Origin: Gymnothorax reevesii
Taxonomy: Eukaryota > Chordata > Actinopteri > Anguilliformes > Muraenidae
Length of the DNA stretch: 64,000 bases
Assembly: GCA_029721435.1 (NCBI GenBank)
Contig: CM056580.1
Coordinates: 73,619,367 to 73,683,366, forward strand
Direction of reading: 5' to 3'
Below are positions 45,128 through 56,399 of the stretch, piece after piece (the stretch's first letter is position 1; each line of letters begins with the position of its first letter). Position numbers and translations under genes: made by a program. The notes under the pieces were generated by a model. That model did not search any database. It was not told the DNA's origin and saw only the letters and a program-made list of their open reading frames with translations.

Positions 45128-46190
45128 ATGCGGCAAAACATAAAAAATTCAAGGACAGGTGAGAAACAAAGTAAATGACATCTATCATTCTGGAAAGGGT
45201 GACAAAGCCATTTCTAAGGTTTTGGGACTCCAGCGAATCATGCAGAGAGCCATTATCCACAAATGGAGAAAACTTGGAACAGTGGTGAACCTTCCCAGGA
45301 GTGGTCGGCCTACGAAAATTACTCCACATTGACGACTCATCCAGGATGTCACAAAAGAACCCAGAACAACATCTAAAAAACTGCAGGCCTTACTTGCCTC
45401 AGTTAACCCTTTTACGCCGAACGTGTGGTCGCTGTCACACATCTGCAAGTAATTTTGAAAGCACCGTAATTACTGCAAGTTCTGCGCAATCAAAAAAATT
45501 CCAACTGTTCCTGAAAGCTGAGAAGCTGTGCTTCAGCCCAAATACAGGTTCCTTTGGTAAACATGGCAGCATGATTTTGTGCTGGGATTTTTGTATTACA
45601 CCTTGAAGGGTGAAAGTCAGTGCTCATGATTCAACAATAAGGAGGAGAAAATGGCATCCTTGGGAGAGTTCCAAGACGAAAACCACTGCTGATCAAAAAG
45701 AACACAAAGGTTTGTCTCACATTTGTTCAAATATATCTTGATCATCCCTAACGAGGACTGAGGAGACAGAAGAACTTTCTGGAAGGTGTGCGTCCCGTTA
45801 CATCTGGCGTAAAACAAACACAGCATTTCATGAAAAAAACGTCATACCAAAAGTCAAACATGGTGGCGGTAGTGTGATGGTTTGGGGCTTCTTTACTGCT
45901 TCATGACCTGGACGACTTGTCTTAACTGATGGAACCATGTTCTCTGCTCTCTACACGAAAATCCTGAAGGAGAAGGTCCAACTTGAGGTTTGTGACCTCA
46001 AGTTCAAGCACACTTGGGTTATGCAGCAGGACAATGATCCAAAACACGCCAGTAAGTCCACCTCTGAATGGCTTAAAAAAAAATAAAATGAAGATGTTGG
46101 AGTGGCCTAGTCAAAGTCCGGACTTAAATCCTATTGAGATGCTGTGGCGTGATCTTAAACAGGCTGTACATGGTCAAAAACCTTCCACTG
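45128..46190 (+). pseudogene. Tc1 transposase pseudogene
   Basis: It begins at the family's ATG (45128, ATGCGGCAAAACATAAAAAA) but has early stops and frameshifts. Recognisable DNA-level blocks: GTTTTGGGACTCCAGCGAAT, GAACCTTCCCAGGAGTGGTC, CGTTACATCTGGCGTAAAAC, GGACAATGATCCAAAACACG (QDNDPKH, second Asp) and the frame [20 protein letters not shown] (catalytic Glu), which then runs into the (AT)n tract. Interrupted by the 204-bp insertion at 45407. Inactive. Confidence 0.85.
45407..45610. mobile_element. 204-bp piggyBac-type MITE
   Basis: It begins CCCTTTTACGCC immediately after TTAA (45403-45406) and ends ACCTTGAAGGG immediately before TGAA (45611-45614, one base from TTAA). The Tc1 sequence resumes exactly after it (GTCAGTGCTCATGATTCAAC), so the boundaries are well supported by the interrupted host. 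Confidence 0.82.
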
Positions 46191-46197
46191 TGGCTGA

Positions 46198-46245
46198 ACT
46201 ATATATATATATATATATATGTGTGAGTGTGCGTGTGTGTATATT
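46198..46245. repeat. (AT)n(GT)n microsatellite
   Basis: Eleven or so AT units followed by GT/GC-rich alternation. It replaces the missing 3' end of the Tc1 copy to its left. Confidence 0.9.
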
Positions 46246-46287
46246 GCCTTGTTATTGGCCTGAGGTTTGCCATATACCGCGACCCAA

Positions 46288-46690
46288 AGGCCAATACCAA
46301 GGCAGATCGCAAATAAGCAATTTATAATACTTTTATTAATTGGTTACATATGTTGTGCTAAAATGACAAAATTATGACTTTGACTTGTGAAGTATGCGAC
46401 TTCAAGACTCATTATAGAGCTAAATGCTAGGTCAGTGACTGTCGTCTGCTTCTCTGAAGAGAGCAAATGCCACAGTTACCGCAACTGAAAGACCAATTCC
46501 AAGGCAATTCGAAAATGAGCGATTTATTATATTTTTACTTATTGGTTAAGTATGTTGCGCTATCATGACAATATTTTGACTATGAATTCTGAAGTATGCG
46601 ACTTCAAGACTCATTAACGAGCTAAATGCTAGGTCCACGACTGTTGTGTGCTACTCTGAAGAGAGCGAATTCCACAGTTGCCAATGGTTA
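46288..46690. repeat. Two-copy tandem repeat, 202-bp period
   Basis: AGTATGCGACTTCAAGACTC occurs at 46391 and 46593. Preceding (GGCCAATACCAAGGCA, ACCAATTCCAAGGCA) and following phrases (GCTAAATGCTAGGTC, CTCTGAAGAGAGC) are likewise repeated about 202 bp apart. GGCCAATA also recurs at about 46713. Confidence 0.88.
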
Positions 46691-47399
46691 CTTGGGGACG
46701 TGCTTAACTCGGCCAATATAGGTCGGCCAAAACAAGATATATTGGCAGGACATTTTTACTGTATGCAGGCAATAACATACAAAACCAATTAATATGAAGA
46801 GATTGTTTCCAAAATGCAATACATCCATTTTACTTATTTTGAGTAAATCAGCATTTTCTATGTTGGAGCCTACTGCATTTTATCGAAAAAGACAAACTTT
46901 GACGATGAAAAAATACACCTTATAGTATGTATAGTAAAACAGGTTCTGGCACAGTGCGTAAGAAACACAGGGCTATCGCTCTATGGTATTATCTCAATTT
47001 TGTAATTTTGGTACTTATGGCATTTTGGTAACACACTCTTCAGCACTGTGCAAAAGTCTGCGGCACCCTCTTTTTTTCTTAAATTTAAATCTGCCTTTCA
47101 TGTTTACTTATTGTCCTCCAAGTTAGTGTTGCTGAAGATAAATTTGAAAATATTTGACAAAGACAAAGATAACCTGAGTAAATACAAAATGCATTTTTTA
47201 AATGATGATTTCATTTATTGAAGGAAAAAGCTATCCAAACCGGCCTGGTCCTATGTGAAAAAGTTATTGCCCCGTAAACCTAATAAAAGGTTGTGCCACC
47301 CTCGGCGGCAACAACTGCAATCAAGCATTTTCAATAACTGGCAATGAGTCTTTGATATTGCTGTGGAGGAATTTTGGAACACTCTTCTTTGCAGAGTTG

Positions 47400-48031
47400 T
47401 TTTAATTCAGCCACATTGGAGGGTTTTGGTGCATCACCATCTCAATTGGATTTTAGTCTGAACTTTGACTAGGACACTCCAAAACCTTCAGTTTTTTTTT
47501 TTAAGCTATTCAGAGGTGGACTTGCTGGTGTGTTTCAGATCATTGTCCTGCTGCATAACCCAAGTGCGCTTGAGCTTGAGGTAACAAACTGATGGTCAGA
47601 CATTCTCCTACAGGATTTTAAGGCAGAGACCAGAATTCATAGTTCCATCAATTACGGCAAGTCTTCCAGGTCTTGAATCAGCAAAGCAGCCCCAGACCAT
47701 CACGCTACCACCACCATGTTTGACAATTGATATGATGTTCTTTTCATGAAATGTCTGTTCGATATACGCCAGATGTAACGGGATGCGTACGCTCCAAAAA
47801 ATTCAACTTTTGTGTCTCCTCAGTTCACAGAATATTTTCCAAAAGGTCTTGGGGATCATCAAGATGTTTTCTGGCAAAGTGAGACGAGCCTTTGTGTTCT
47901 TCTTGGTCAGCAGAGGTTTTTGCTTTGGAACTCTCTTACGGATGCCATTTTTGCCCAGTCTCTTTCTTATTGTTGAATCATGACCACTGACTTTAACTGA
48001 GGTAAGTGAGGCCTGCAGTTCTTGAATGTAC
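47400..48031 (-). pseudogene. Tc1 transposase, catalytic part (broken)
   Basis: Continuing on the minus strand after the insertion, one frame reads QASLTSVKVSGHDSTIRKRL, GKNGIRKRVPKQKPLLTKKN, TKARLTLPENIL and then diverges. DNA-level matches to the family catalytic region continue to about 47400, including the complement of the QDNDPKH block (CATTGTCCTGCTGCATAACC) and the [14 protein letters not shown] region. Frameshifts and stops make it inactive. Confidence 0.82.
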
Positions 48032-48893
48032 TGTCCCACTGTGCCGTTTAACGATTTCGTCTGGAAAAGAAGGCGTACATTTATTGGACTTTTTTATTCG
48101 TTTTTCAGCTGGTTTACAACGTACCTAGATGTTGACAGACGGTGTTAGCTGTTCCAAACTTTAGATGTGTTCAAAATTTCCAACGGCCAGCTTTGGATAG
48201 CGATTGGTGGTTCTCGTATGTTACTTTGCCGTTTTTTGACGTTTTAACCGCACTCGGGCGAAATCTTACTGGTTTTTCGACTGTATGGCTGTTGGGCAGG
48301 CGGACAGCTAAAACCCACAAAACCGCAAAAAAAAAAAAAAGTAAAAAACCCCCCCGCAAAAAATTATCCTGAATGAATCGAAATAATTGTGACTTTTAAT
48401 GCAAACAATTTAATTAGTTCTTTATTTCTCTTTTCATTCAATTTATGATTTTTTAAAATTTGTAACAAAAAAGGAAAACAAACCAAAGAAAAACTTGAAA
48501 TGAAACCAATTTATTTCATTTCAAGTTTTTCTTTGGCTCGTTTTTCCTTTTTTGGCGGGTTTGTGAAATAAATTGTGGGGGATTTGACAAACTTTGTTTT
48601 TATCCTGTAACTATATACAAAAGTACAATTTATTTCCATTTATGTACATACAATCCGATTAGTTCCTGATTCATACTTAAGCAGACGTTACTCAGGCGTT
48701 CAATGTTCCATAAGTTGGGCTCAATGAAGACATAACTCATACTAATGCAAATGTTTCTCAGACGAATTTAGACATTGCTCGTGCTGTTCTATCTACCGTC
48801 CATGGGCAAAAAATTTTATTTGCCGCCATATGACACCGTCTGACGTTAATATTTAGACAGAGGCAGACGGAATCGTTAAACGGCAGTATGGGA
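48032..48893. mobile_element. 0.86-kb TIR element nested in Tc1
   Basis: The left terminal region (CTGTCCCACTGTGCCGTTTA then ACGATTTCGTCTG) and right region (CAGACGGAATCGTTAAACGG then CAGTATGGGACAGG) are inverted copies. The Tc1 transposase sequence stops and resumes exactly around it. The interior has a perfect 23-bp hairpin (48483-48536) and short open frames without known domains. A second CAGACG...TTA phrase occurs inside (about 48682 and 48759). Superfamily not determined. End positions are accurate to a few bases. Confidence 0.8.
48483..48536. repeat. Perfect 23-bp inverted repeat
   Basis: Left arm 48483-48505 (starts CCAAAGAAAAACTTGAAATG) and right arm 48514-48536 are exact complements with an 8-nt loop. 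Partial pairing continues outwards (GGAAAACAAA with GTTTTTCC). Confidence 0.93.
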
Positions 48894-48933
48894 CAGGGCC
48901 TTTAGATATTGTTCTGTGTTTTTGTGGGACCTC

Positions 48934-49155
48934 CTAGATGAGTCGCTGATGCGGTCTTGGAGTGATTCTGGTAGGCCAGCCACTCCTGGGAAGGGTCACC
49001 ACTGTTCCAGCTTTTCTCAATTTGTGGATAATGGCTCTCGCCGTGGTACTCTGGAGTCCCAAAGCCTTAGAAATGGCTTTGTACCCCTTTCCAGACTGAT
49101 TGATGTTAATGACTTTGTTTGTCATCTGGTTATGAGTTTCTTCAGATTGCGACAT
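48934..49155 (-). pseudogene. Tc1 transposase, N-terminal HTH part (open)
   Basis: A 74-codon open frame on minus begins MSQSEETHNQMTNKVININQ and continues SGKGYKAISKALGLQSTTAR, AIIHKLRKAGTVVTLPRSGW, PTRITPR. This is the bipartite helix-turn-helix DNA-binding region with the GRPR-like linker of fish Tc1 transposases, intact over its length. In Tc1 this region binds the terminal repeats. The frame ends close to the nested insertion at 48893. The rest of the protein lies beyond the insertion at 48031 and is broken. Confidence 0.88.
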
Positions 49156-50797
49156 GATGTGTTGCTTTTTGAGTTCTTTTAGCCTGCAACACTTTGTTAG
49201 ACAGGTCCTATTTAAGTGATTTCTTGATTCAACAGGTCTGGCAGTAATCAGGGCTGGGTGTGGCTAATGAAACTGAACATAAAAAATGTGGTTCATCACT
49301 ACTGGTTCATGATTTAACAAGGGGGGTTGGTTTGGATTGCTTTTTTCCCTAACTAAATGAGATCATCATTCAGAAACTGTATTTTGTATTTACTCAGATT
49401 ATCGTTGTCTATAATTTTGTTTGATGATCTGAAACATTTGAGTGTGACAAATATGCAAAAAATAAGGGAACAAGAAGGGGGAAAATACTTTTTCACAGCA
49501 TTGTATAATACATGTGTATAAGCGTGCGGGTGTGTGTCTTTATGTGCAGATTAAGACCCCAAAATAAAATTATGTAGTAACGACTATGCGTTTGTCTGCA
49601 TGCATGGCTTCCATTTGTCGCCGATGACTTTATTGTGTTTTGTTGTTCTGATATGAGGCGTAAATTCGTTAGTGAAAGCGTGTATAATTTACGGACCATT
49701 TGGCAGATCATGGTCCGCAGGGTGAAAGAACTCAAGCTCCCACAATACACTGCCACAAAGAGGCAGGATTTAAAAGTATTGCAGCCAATTGCACGCACTG
49801 AGAGTACAGTAGTTTTTCCTAACCCGCTATGATATTGAAAATGACAATTCTCCGCATTGATAAAAGACATTCGAAAGGAGCGAACGCGGGGCCTTAAGTA
49901 ATGGGGGAAGAGCAATATTAACTCGCGATAAATTGCGGCATAGGATTTTAAAGTTTTACTTGTCATGGGTGAGTGCAGATTCTTCTTTGTCATTAATACT
50001 TTTAGATTATCTGAATTTTTGTCCTCTAAATAATTAGAATTGTAGTATATTCCAAGAGCCGACCGAATAAGTCATATTAAAGCTGGAAATACAGTATTTT
50101 CAACAGCACTCCTTCTACATTATAGGCTACTTCGCTTGTTTCTGTTCGCATATTTGCTGCTACTTCTACTCATTCACGGAGAATTGATGCTCATCTAAAA
50201 TTCTAAGGATGTCAATTAGATCCCTGAATAATGAGTAGTTCATTTTATAGCCTATCTTAGTGTTAGTTATAGTAGCCCATGCCAAGAGTGCATATATTTA
50301 CTTCATGGGCACCATATGAGTAACGATGGAAGTGTAAAATATATTTTGGATTAGTCTTTCTGAATTTTCGGTAGATAGTCTTTTAGTGATAAGAAGGTGT
50401 TTGTCTTTAGCCCTGTCGAAACTTGGAAATTGTCTTAGAATTTAAGTCGCGATTTGTGCGAATGCTTCTTAAATAAAAGTCTGCCTGGGGAAAAGTCCAT
50501 GAAATCGCGGGTGGGAGACATCTTATTTTTCATCAGAAGTAATATTGTGGTTGGGCTGATGTTCTCGCATAGAGCCGAGAGGAAGTGGTGAGCTGCACGC
50601 AGTGTTCGGTTTGATTCCTTAAGAACATTTGTAACGGCTGGGATTGTCACCGCATCTGTCGGTCGCGGTTGAGTAATATTATCGCAGCCACCACAGATAA
50701 ACCTGACATGGGGGTGAACACGATAAGTTACTAAGCGAGGAAATAAATTAACCTTTTCGAATAATGAAAAGCAATGTATTCCGTATCCGTGCATTTA

Positions 50798-50798
<1 letters not shown>

Positions 50799-50842
<44 letters not shown>
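50799..50842. repeat. (ATT)n microsatellite
   Basis: About fourteen uninterrupted ATT units. Confidence 0.95.
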
Positions 50843-50843
<1 letters not shown>

Positions 50844-51191
50844 GTCAAGTATTTAAGCATATGTTTTGTATCTGTGCAGTTTTGACATTCAAAGCTTTAA
50901 AATCAGTATATATATGGGGTATTGTCACTGCATGATTGCGCCAAAACTGTGAATGGAGTTCCAGAAATTGAAAGAGAGTTATTTCGGAGAAAGGAGGAAG
51001 TTTCAGGTTTTTGAGTTAAATGCATTACAGGTTATTTGCATTTTATCACATGTGCAGTTAAGTATAGGTTGTCACAGATTTTCCATCACTTGGAGAGACA
51101 CCGCAAACTCTCGCTAGTTGGTCCCTGGTTCACTGAGGCTTGTATCAAATAACTAATCTCTGACTCTAAGGCGGAACTTTTCACCGATATC

Positions 51192-51217
51192 TTATTTATT
51201 TATTTATTTATTTATTT
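51192..51217. repeat. (ATTT)n microsatellite
   Basis: Six TTTA/ATTT units. Confidence 0.9.
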
Positions 51218-51296
51218 GTGTATAGTGAAATCATGCTCTGAGACACAGTATCTCATTATCTAAGTGTAGTTCATGCTGGCATAATAATACCCAGTG

Positions 51297-51392
51297 GAAG
51301 CAAATGATGCACTGATTACTAAAACCTCACAAGTCAAGTCAAGTCAAGTGTGACTTATGGGGTTTTAGTAATAGGTGCTTCTATTATTGATG
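51297..51392. repeat. Small fold-back repeat with AAGTC core
   Basis: Left arm TTACTAAAACCTCACAAGTC (51317 onward) pairs with right arm GACTTATGGGGTTTTAGTAA (ending 51371) at about 18 of 21 positions. The loop is a short AAGTC tandem. Weaker pairing extends to GATGCAC and GTGCTT outside. Confidence 0.75.
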
Positions 51393-51394
51393 CA

Positions 51395-52840
51395 AAAAAA
51401 AAAAAAAGCCTTAAAGAGAACTAATTTAAAGGATAATGTAGGGAAGACAATGTTTTAAAAAGTTGGGCGTACTACATTACTGTAAATAGGTCATCTCAAA
51501 AAAATGAATGCAAACTTCTTCAGGTAAGTGTCCTCAGAATTTTGTGTCACAACATAATGAGGTTTGCAAAGTCCCAAGTGTGTACACAGAAGAATCTTAT
51601 AAACAAAATTGTAGATATATTGTTGGAAGAGAATGACAGTTATATTTTTAAAATAATTTATTCATTATTTGCTTTAATAAGTTTAAATTGTGTTACTAAT
51701 CAGAATTGTGTGCATGCCCTTTTTTGGTATAATAAGAAATGGATCAGAGGTCAGTATCCTCATAAATACATGATATCTGTAACCCATTCATATGACATCC
51801 TCCCTGACTGGTGACCTATTTACAAAGGGAAGTACAATCTAGAATATGATGTCATCAATGAGCTTGCTTATCTCTGCTGAGAGGAGAGCCATCAAATACT
51901 GCTGATAATCACTATGTGCAGTCAGTTAACGAGCCCTCAGACTTAAGCCAAGAAGTTTAACGATTGTAATTCTCCTTTGCGTTCACATCTCAAATTCACT
52001 ATAATCCTATTATTGTGCATTTCTGAGAAGGTCACCACATAACTGGTTTGGCTTGCTGACAGGATGTTGTGTTGCAACCATGTGGTTTTATATTAGAATT
52101 ATACATTGGCTCAGGGCGTGACAGAGTATTTCACATTATCTCATTCTGTATTTGAATTTCCAAGGAAGATTTGGTTTGATGAACTGAAAGTGTTTTGTTT
52201 GGCTGTGGACGTACAAAAAAAGCTACAAAAAGAAAATGTCCTCTTCATGTCATGTTCAGATAGCAAGCATCCATTGGCGTCTATCCACGGTAAATTTATG
52301 TGGTCAGATTTTAGTTATTGTCATCAGAAAGACAGTTATTCCATGTGGGTGTATCCATATTAATAATGCAGGAGGAGCTAAATGACCATTTTCCCCTACA
52401 GATATCTAGGTCTCTACATGTCCTCAGCAGACTGTGAGATATGGAGACTAGATTAGGCGATGGTGAGAACCACTGGTTAATGCTTTTACCATGAAAGCTT
52501 TCTGTCATCTTCTTAAATATAAAATGACTTGGGTGTGTATCTGTTGACAAGCTAATGATTAAGACCTGTGGGGTGGGGGACGCTACTGTTAAACTGGTGG
52601 ATTCAGTGTGTTTTGATGTGAAACTGGACCCTAAAAAAAGGAAAGCGTTTCCTGGTGGTAGTCATGTGTCTGTCATTGTTTCTCTGGCCAGTGTCACAGC
52701 CCCAGAGTGGGCAGAAGAAGAGGACAGAGCAGTGGCGAGCCTGTGTGGGCGGCGTAAGGGCCGACAGCGAATCGTTCCTGAGCAAGGTTAGATCGCCTGT
52801 GTCACTGGCACGTCAACTGCCTCAAGCAGACTTCCACTTC
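51395..52840. other. Intergenic, nothing firmly recognised
   Basis: Mostly AT-rich. A GC-richer stretch (about 52555-52800) carries a 78-codon + frame (MIKTCGVGDATVKLVDSVCF...) without a recognised motif or convincing splice sites. Confidence 0.5.
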
Positions 52841-52842
52841 TG

Positions 52843-53031
52843 CAGGGATAGGAACCTTGCTCCTGAAGAGCCGTAGCCTACATTTTTTTTTTTTTTTAAT
52901 TTAGTAGCTCATGATAAACCCCTTCAGATTTCATTATCAAGCCCTGGATAAGCTATAGTCATTTAAGTCTGGTGTGTGTGAGTGACGTCTAAAACATGCA
53001 GGGCTACGGCTCTTCAGGAGTAGGGATCCCT
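52843..53031. mobile_element. MITE with inverted termini (hAT-like)
   Basis: CTCCTGAAGAGCCGTAGCC (52861 region) and its complement GGCTACGGCTCTTCAGGAG (53002-53020) form perfect inner arms. The outer ends CAGGGATAGGAACC and TAGGGATCCCTA are decayed versions of CAGGGATCCC termini. No clean target duplication. A poly(T) run lies inside the left arm. Confidence 0.75.
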
Positions 53032-53039
53032 AATCAGGC

Positions 53040-56000
53040 ACTAGCTGGAGTAATTTCACTTTCTGCTGGTCACATGCTTTTTTTTGGCAAAGGGCAGAAG
53101 AGGAGAGCAGTTTTAATTTAATGCTTAGTCCAAAAAAAAAAAAAAAAAACTTCCAGTAACAAGTTTAGCAATTGACTGGTTACATAGTTCCTTATGACTA
53201 TTTTGTATGCCAAAGTTTTCAGTTCTTCATTTATGGTAAAGTTTTACGGTAGCTGTGAGGTTGGTCATCCTCCTTCATATTGCATTTAAAACCAGGGGTT
53301 TCCCAGACAGTGGAGTTTTTGCACCATTTCTACTGTCGGTCAATTGTTTGTTGTCATTTCACTTCCAGCTATTAAATACCATCAATATGGAAACACTAAA
53401 TGGGTGGTTATGCTCTGAATTATTTCTTTAATATATGGAAACCTCTGTGATGAAAAGTAATTATGTTAATTTGGATTTAATTTGAAACATATGTTTATTG
53501 AACATTATATGCTTGTTTTTTGGAGGAATTAATTAAAGAACATATATGAATTTTAACTATATCTGGCTGGTAGAAACAGTCTTCTCATAATAGTACAAAG
53601 AGTGATCCTTGGGTATTATGGAAATTGCACGACTAGTTTGGACAGAGGCTGGGTTCTATTCAAACATCTATTTATCCTTCAACTTTTCTTAGAAAGCCAA
53701 AGTTTATTGCAAGCTGATGGAATCTGATTGGTTCCTGATCAGCATAACACTCATACCCTTGCAAACTCCATTAGATTTGAAGAGCACAGACTAGTCTCAC
53801 CTGCATGTAGCCACTGATCCCATAGATGAGACACAGTCTCTGCAGGTGCCTGAAAGCGCACTAACTGAAGGAATCATGCTAACCCTCTGGGACATATGCC
53901 TTGCCCACTTTGAAGGACTTTCAAATTCATATCGACAGAGAGTATTTCACAGCTAACATCTGTCTGCTGTGAAAATGTCAGTTTTCCCATCGTACATTCA
54001 CACTGCAAGTACATTTACAGGCTGCGGTTGCGAGGGCAACACACTAACCTGATGAAATCAATCAGTTTGATGTTTTTGTGAGAGCCCCTGGCTTGCATAG
54101 GAATGGATTGTTACTGGTGCAGTTGAAATGATCTCTCATTACTTTCAACTCTCAATGGAGCGGGGGATTTCCTTAAGATTTTTCCGCTGCATATCTTAAC
54201 AACTGCAAGTTTGTAGCTAAAAATCATGTCATGCACTTACAGATACGAGCAGGAAATACCCTGTCCATGCCTCAGGCAAATGCCATGTTCAGCGTAGCAT
54301 CTAAGTCAGTAAGCATTTCCCGACAACTCGATGTGTCTCTGACAATTCGCGGTATTATGACAGCACTCATTTATCATCACTCATTGTGATAAAAAACAGT
54401 TGTGTGAATCTTGAAAAGAAAGAAGAATTTTATTTTTACTTTTTCAATACCATCATATATCTGTTAACGTAAGTCAAGAAATACAGAATATGCTCTGTGT
54501 GTTTCGCAATATTAACTGAATTTGCATTCTCAGTTTTATTATTAGAATGACTAGCAGAGGAAATGCATGCAGTTCTTTGATGTGAGTTGTAGGTGGACTG
54601 TCCTGTTGCACTGTGAAAGAGTAGCCTGCTCACGTGGTCTCTTTTAACACCGTACACACAAATAGAAACTGTCAGAGTTCCAGAGCTCGCATATTTCTGG
54701 TAACTCAAGTCGAATAGAAGATGCATCAAATTTCCAAGACCAGGTTGCAAGATGAAAGCCTGGTGGTTTTTGTGGTGAGCCTGTCAGGCGATAGCATCAA
54801 CCCAGCATGCCGCCAGCTAGTATATTAAGCCTGCTTTTATCAACATGTTGACATCAACGGCTCCTACGCACTTTTCCGAAATTTAATTGCGGTGGAAATT
54901 TAGCATGTTTACTGCCATGGTGTCAAAGCTGAGTTTATGCATTCTTTTCAGCCAATGGCTGGGAAAACCTGCCAGCTAGTGAGCAACATGTATGACTATT
55001 GCTATTGCCTGATTTTGGGCTCTACTGGCAATTTATTTGGCCATAGAAGTACAACTTTTGCTGACACAACCAAGAGTAACTTAGTAATTTAAAGAGTTAC
55101 TCTCTTATTATTTCCAAGTTTTTTTTCTTTACTGATCGAACTTAGAAATATGCACAGGTATGATGTCATAAGAGAGCTTGATTACTCAGGCTAAGACCAG
55201 GCCATCCTCACATTTTTAAGGAATGGATGCAGGATGTGAAAGAAAATCAGATTCATCTTTTACTGTATTCACACGAAAGATGTTTAAAATTCTCTCATGG
55301 TACTAGCGCACTGTTTCTGGCGGAAGTCTTTTTTTTTAACTAATAAAAGAATTTCACAATCGTTTTTGTCTAAAAAGCATATTGCCAATACTGCACTGCG
55401 GTCATTGTGCCACACTGTTTGTAAGCTCTATCTCTGTTTCTGCTTCATTAAAGAGTGTGAGACCACTGCACAAATGAGGTGTGGTTATGAGGAGTTTATT
55501 TTTGATCACACTGTTGAAATCTCCCTGCGGTGATGCCTATACTCATTCTCAGAATCTTATCTGTTGCAGTCAGACCCCCCAACTGCCCCCCCCCCCCCCC
55601 CCCTTACGCACACTCTGAATTAGTCACTTGTGTCCTCAGTTGCAATACATTGTTCACCTCCAAAGTTATAGTTCTACAACCACAAAAATGGTCATGATAG
55701 AAAAGGACCCTGGATGTTTCTGTTGAAAGATGGCATTTATATATTTCCTCCCCACAAAATAAGACCCAAGTGTATCCAAAACAGATTAATCAAGGGTCAT
55801 AGTTTGGGGCCAGCTTTAAAGAAGGACAGGTCATGTTTTTGATCATTTGGTCTGCACAAGAACAATGTCAATCTTCAGTTTCATGGATTGCAGGGCTACT
55901 GATGCTTTTGCTGCTGAGGGCCAAAAGTCACTAAGCAGTGGGTATTGTAATGACATTTTTAAAAAGGTCCACTGATGACAGTATTTTTTGGGGCGTGAGA

Positions 56001-56395
56001 ATATTTGCAGCAGGAAGGCATGTGCTGTATGTACCAAATTTGTATTCAGTGTGTTAGAGGGGAGGAAATTCTGGCTGTCTAGTTCTCTTTTGTGTCCCTA
56101 ACCAACTATTCTATCTCCACAATGAACGGTACATTATTTTTTTCATGCCTGCATAATTTTGAGAAGTCAGTTGTAGTTGCCATTATTTTCGTCCGAACCT
56201 AATTGTTGCCTGTCGCTTTTTTTTGGAATGGTCATTTGTGTTCATTTTTACGCAATCCAGAGGCAGAAGATCAGGACCTTTACAACCCCAGAGCCACAAG
56301 GTTTCGACCTCTGGAATTCACTGAAATCTTTGGCCCAGTAGATGTCAATTGCCTGAAAACAAAGTTAACTTTCTCAATTTTCTGAATTATGCCGA
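53040..56395. other. Intergenic, nothing recognised
   Basis: AT-rich sequence with a poly(A) run (53132-53148) and a C-rich run (55586-55603). No coding or repeat structure that I can support. Confidence 0.55.
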
Positions 56396-56399
56396 GTAG

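Larger units (their letters stand above)
44870..46199 (+). mobile_element. Tc1/mariner element, + orientation, 3' end lost
   Basis: After TA it begins CAGTGCTGTGAAAAAGTATT then TGACCCCTTCC, the terminal repeat of the same family as 47041-49503. It continues through the 5' UTR (GAACCTGTCTGACAAAGTGA) and a broken transposase, and stops abruptly in an (AT)n tract at about 46199 with the last transposase codons and 3' terminus missing. A small piggyBac MITE is inserted at 45407-45610. Confidence 0.88.
47041..49503 (-). mobile_element. Tc1/mariner element, minus orientation, nearly full length
   Basis: The left end CAGCACTGTGCAAAAGTC and right end AATACTTTTTCACAGCATTG are inverted termini, and TA follows at 49504-49505. 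The left terminus differs from the family's usual CAGTGCTGTGAAAAAGTATT, as if replaced. Minus-strand transposase sequence runs from 49155 down to about 47400 and is split by the element at 48032-48893. Without that insertion the length is about 1.6 kb. It is oriented opposite to the copy at 44870. Confidence 0.88.
49510..51295. other. Intergenic with simple repeats
   Basis: No gene recognised. A 119-codon minus-strand frame (50435-50794) shows no known domain and is listed only for completeness. Simple repeats are at 50799-50842 and 51192-51217. Confidence 0.5.

Noticed and set aside
50435..50794. 119-codon minus frame
   Set aside because: No recognisable motif, no splice or context support; likely chance.
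52555..52791. 78-codon + frame in a GC-richer stretch
   Set aside because: No known motif and no convincing acceptor or donor; cannot be supported as an exon.
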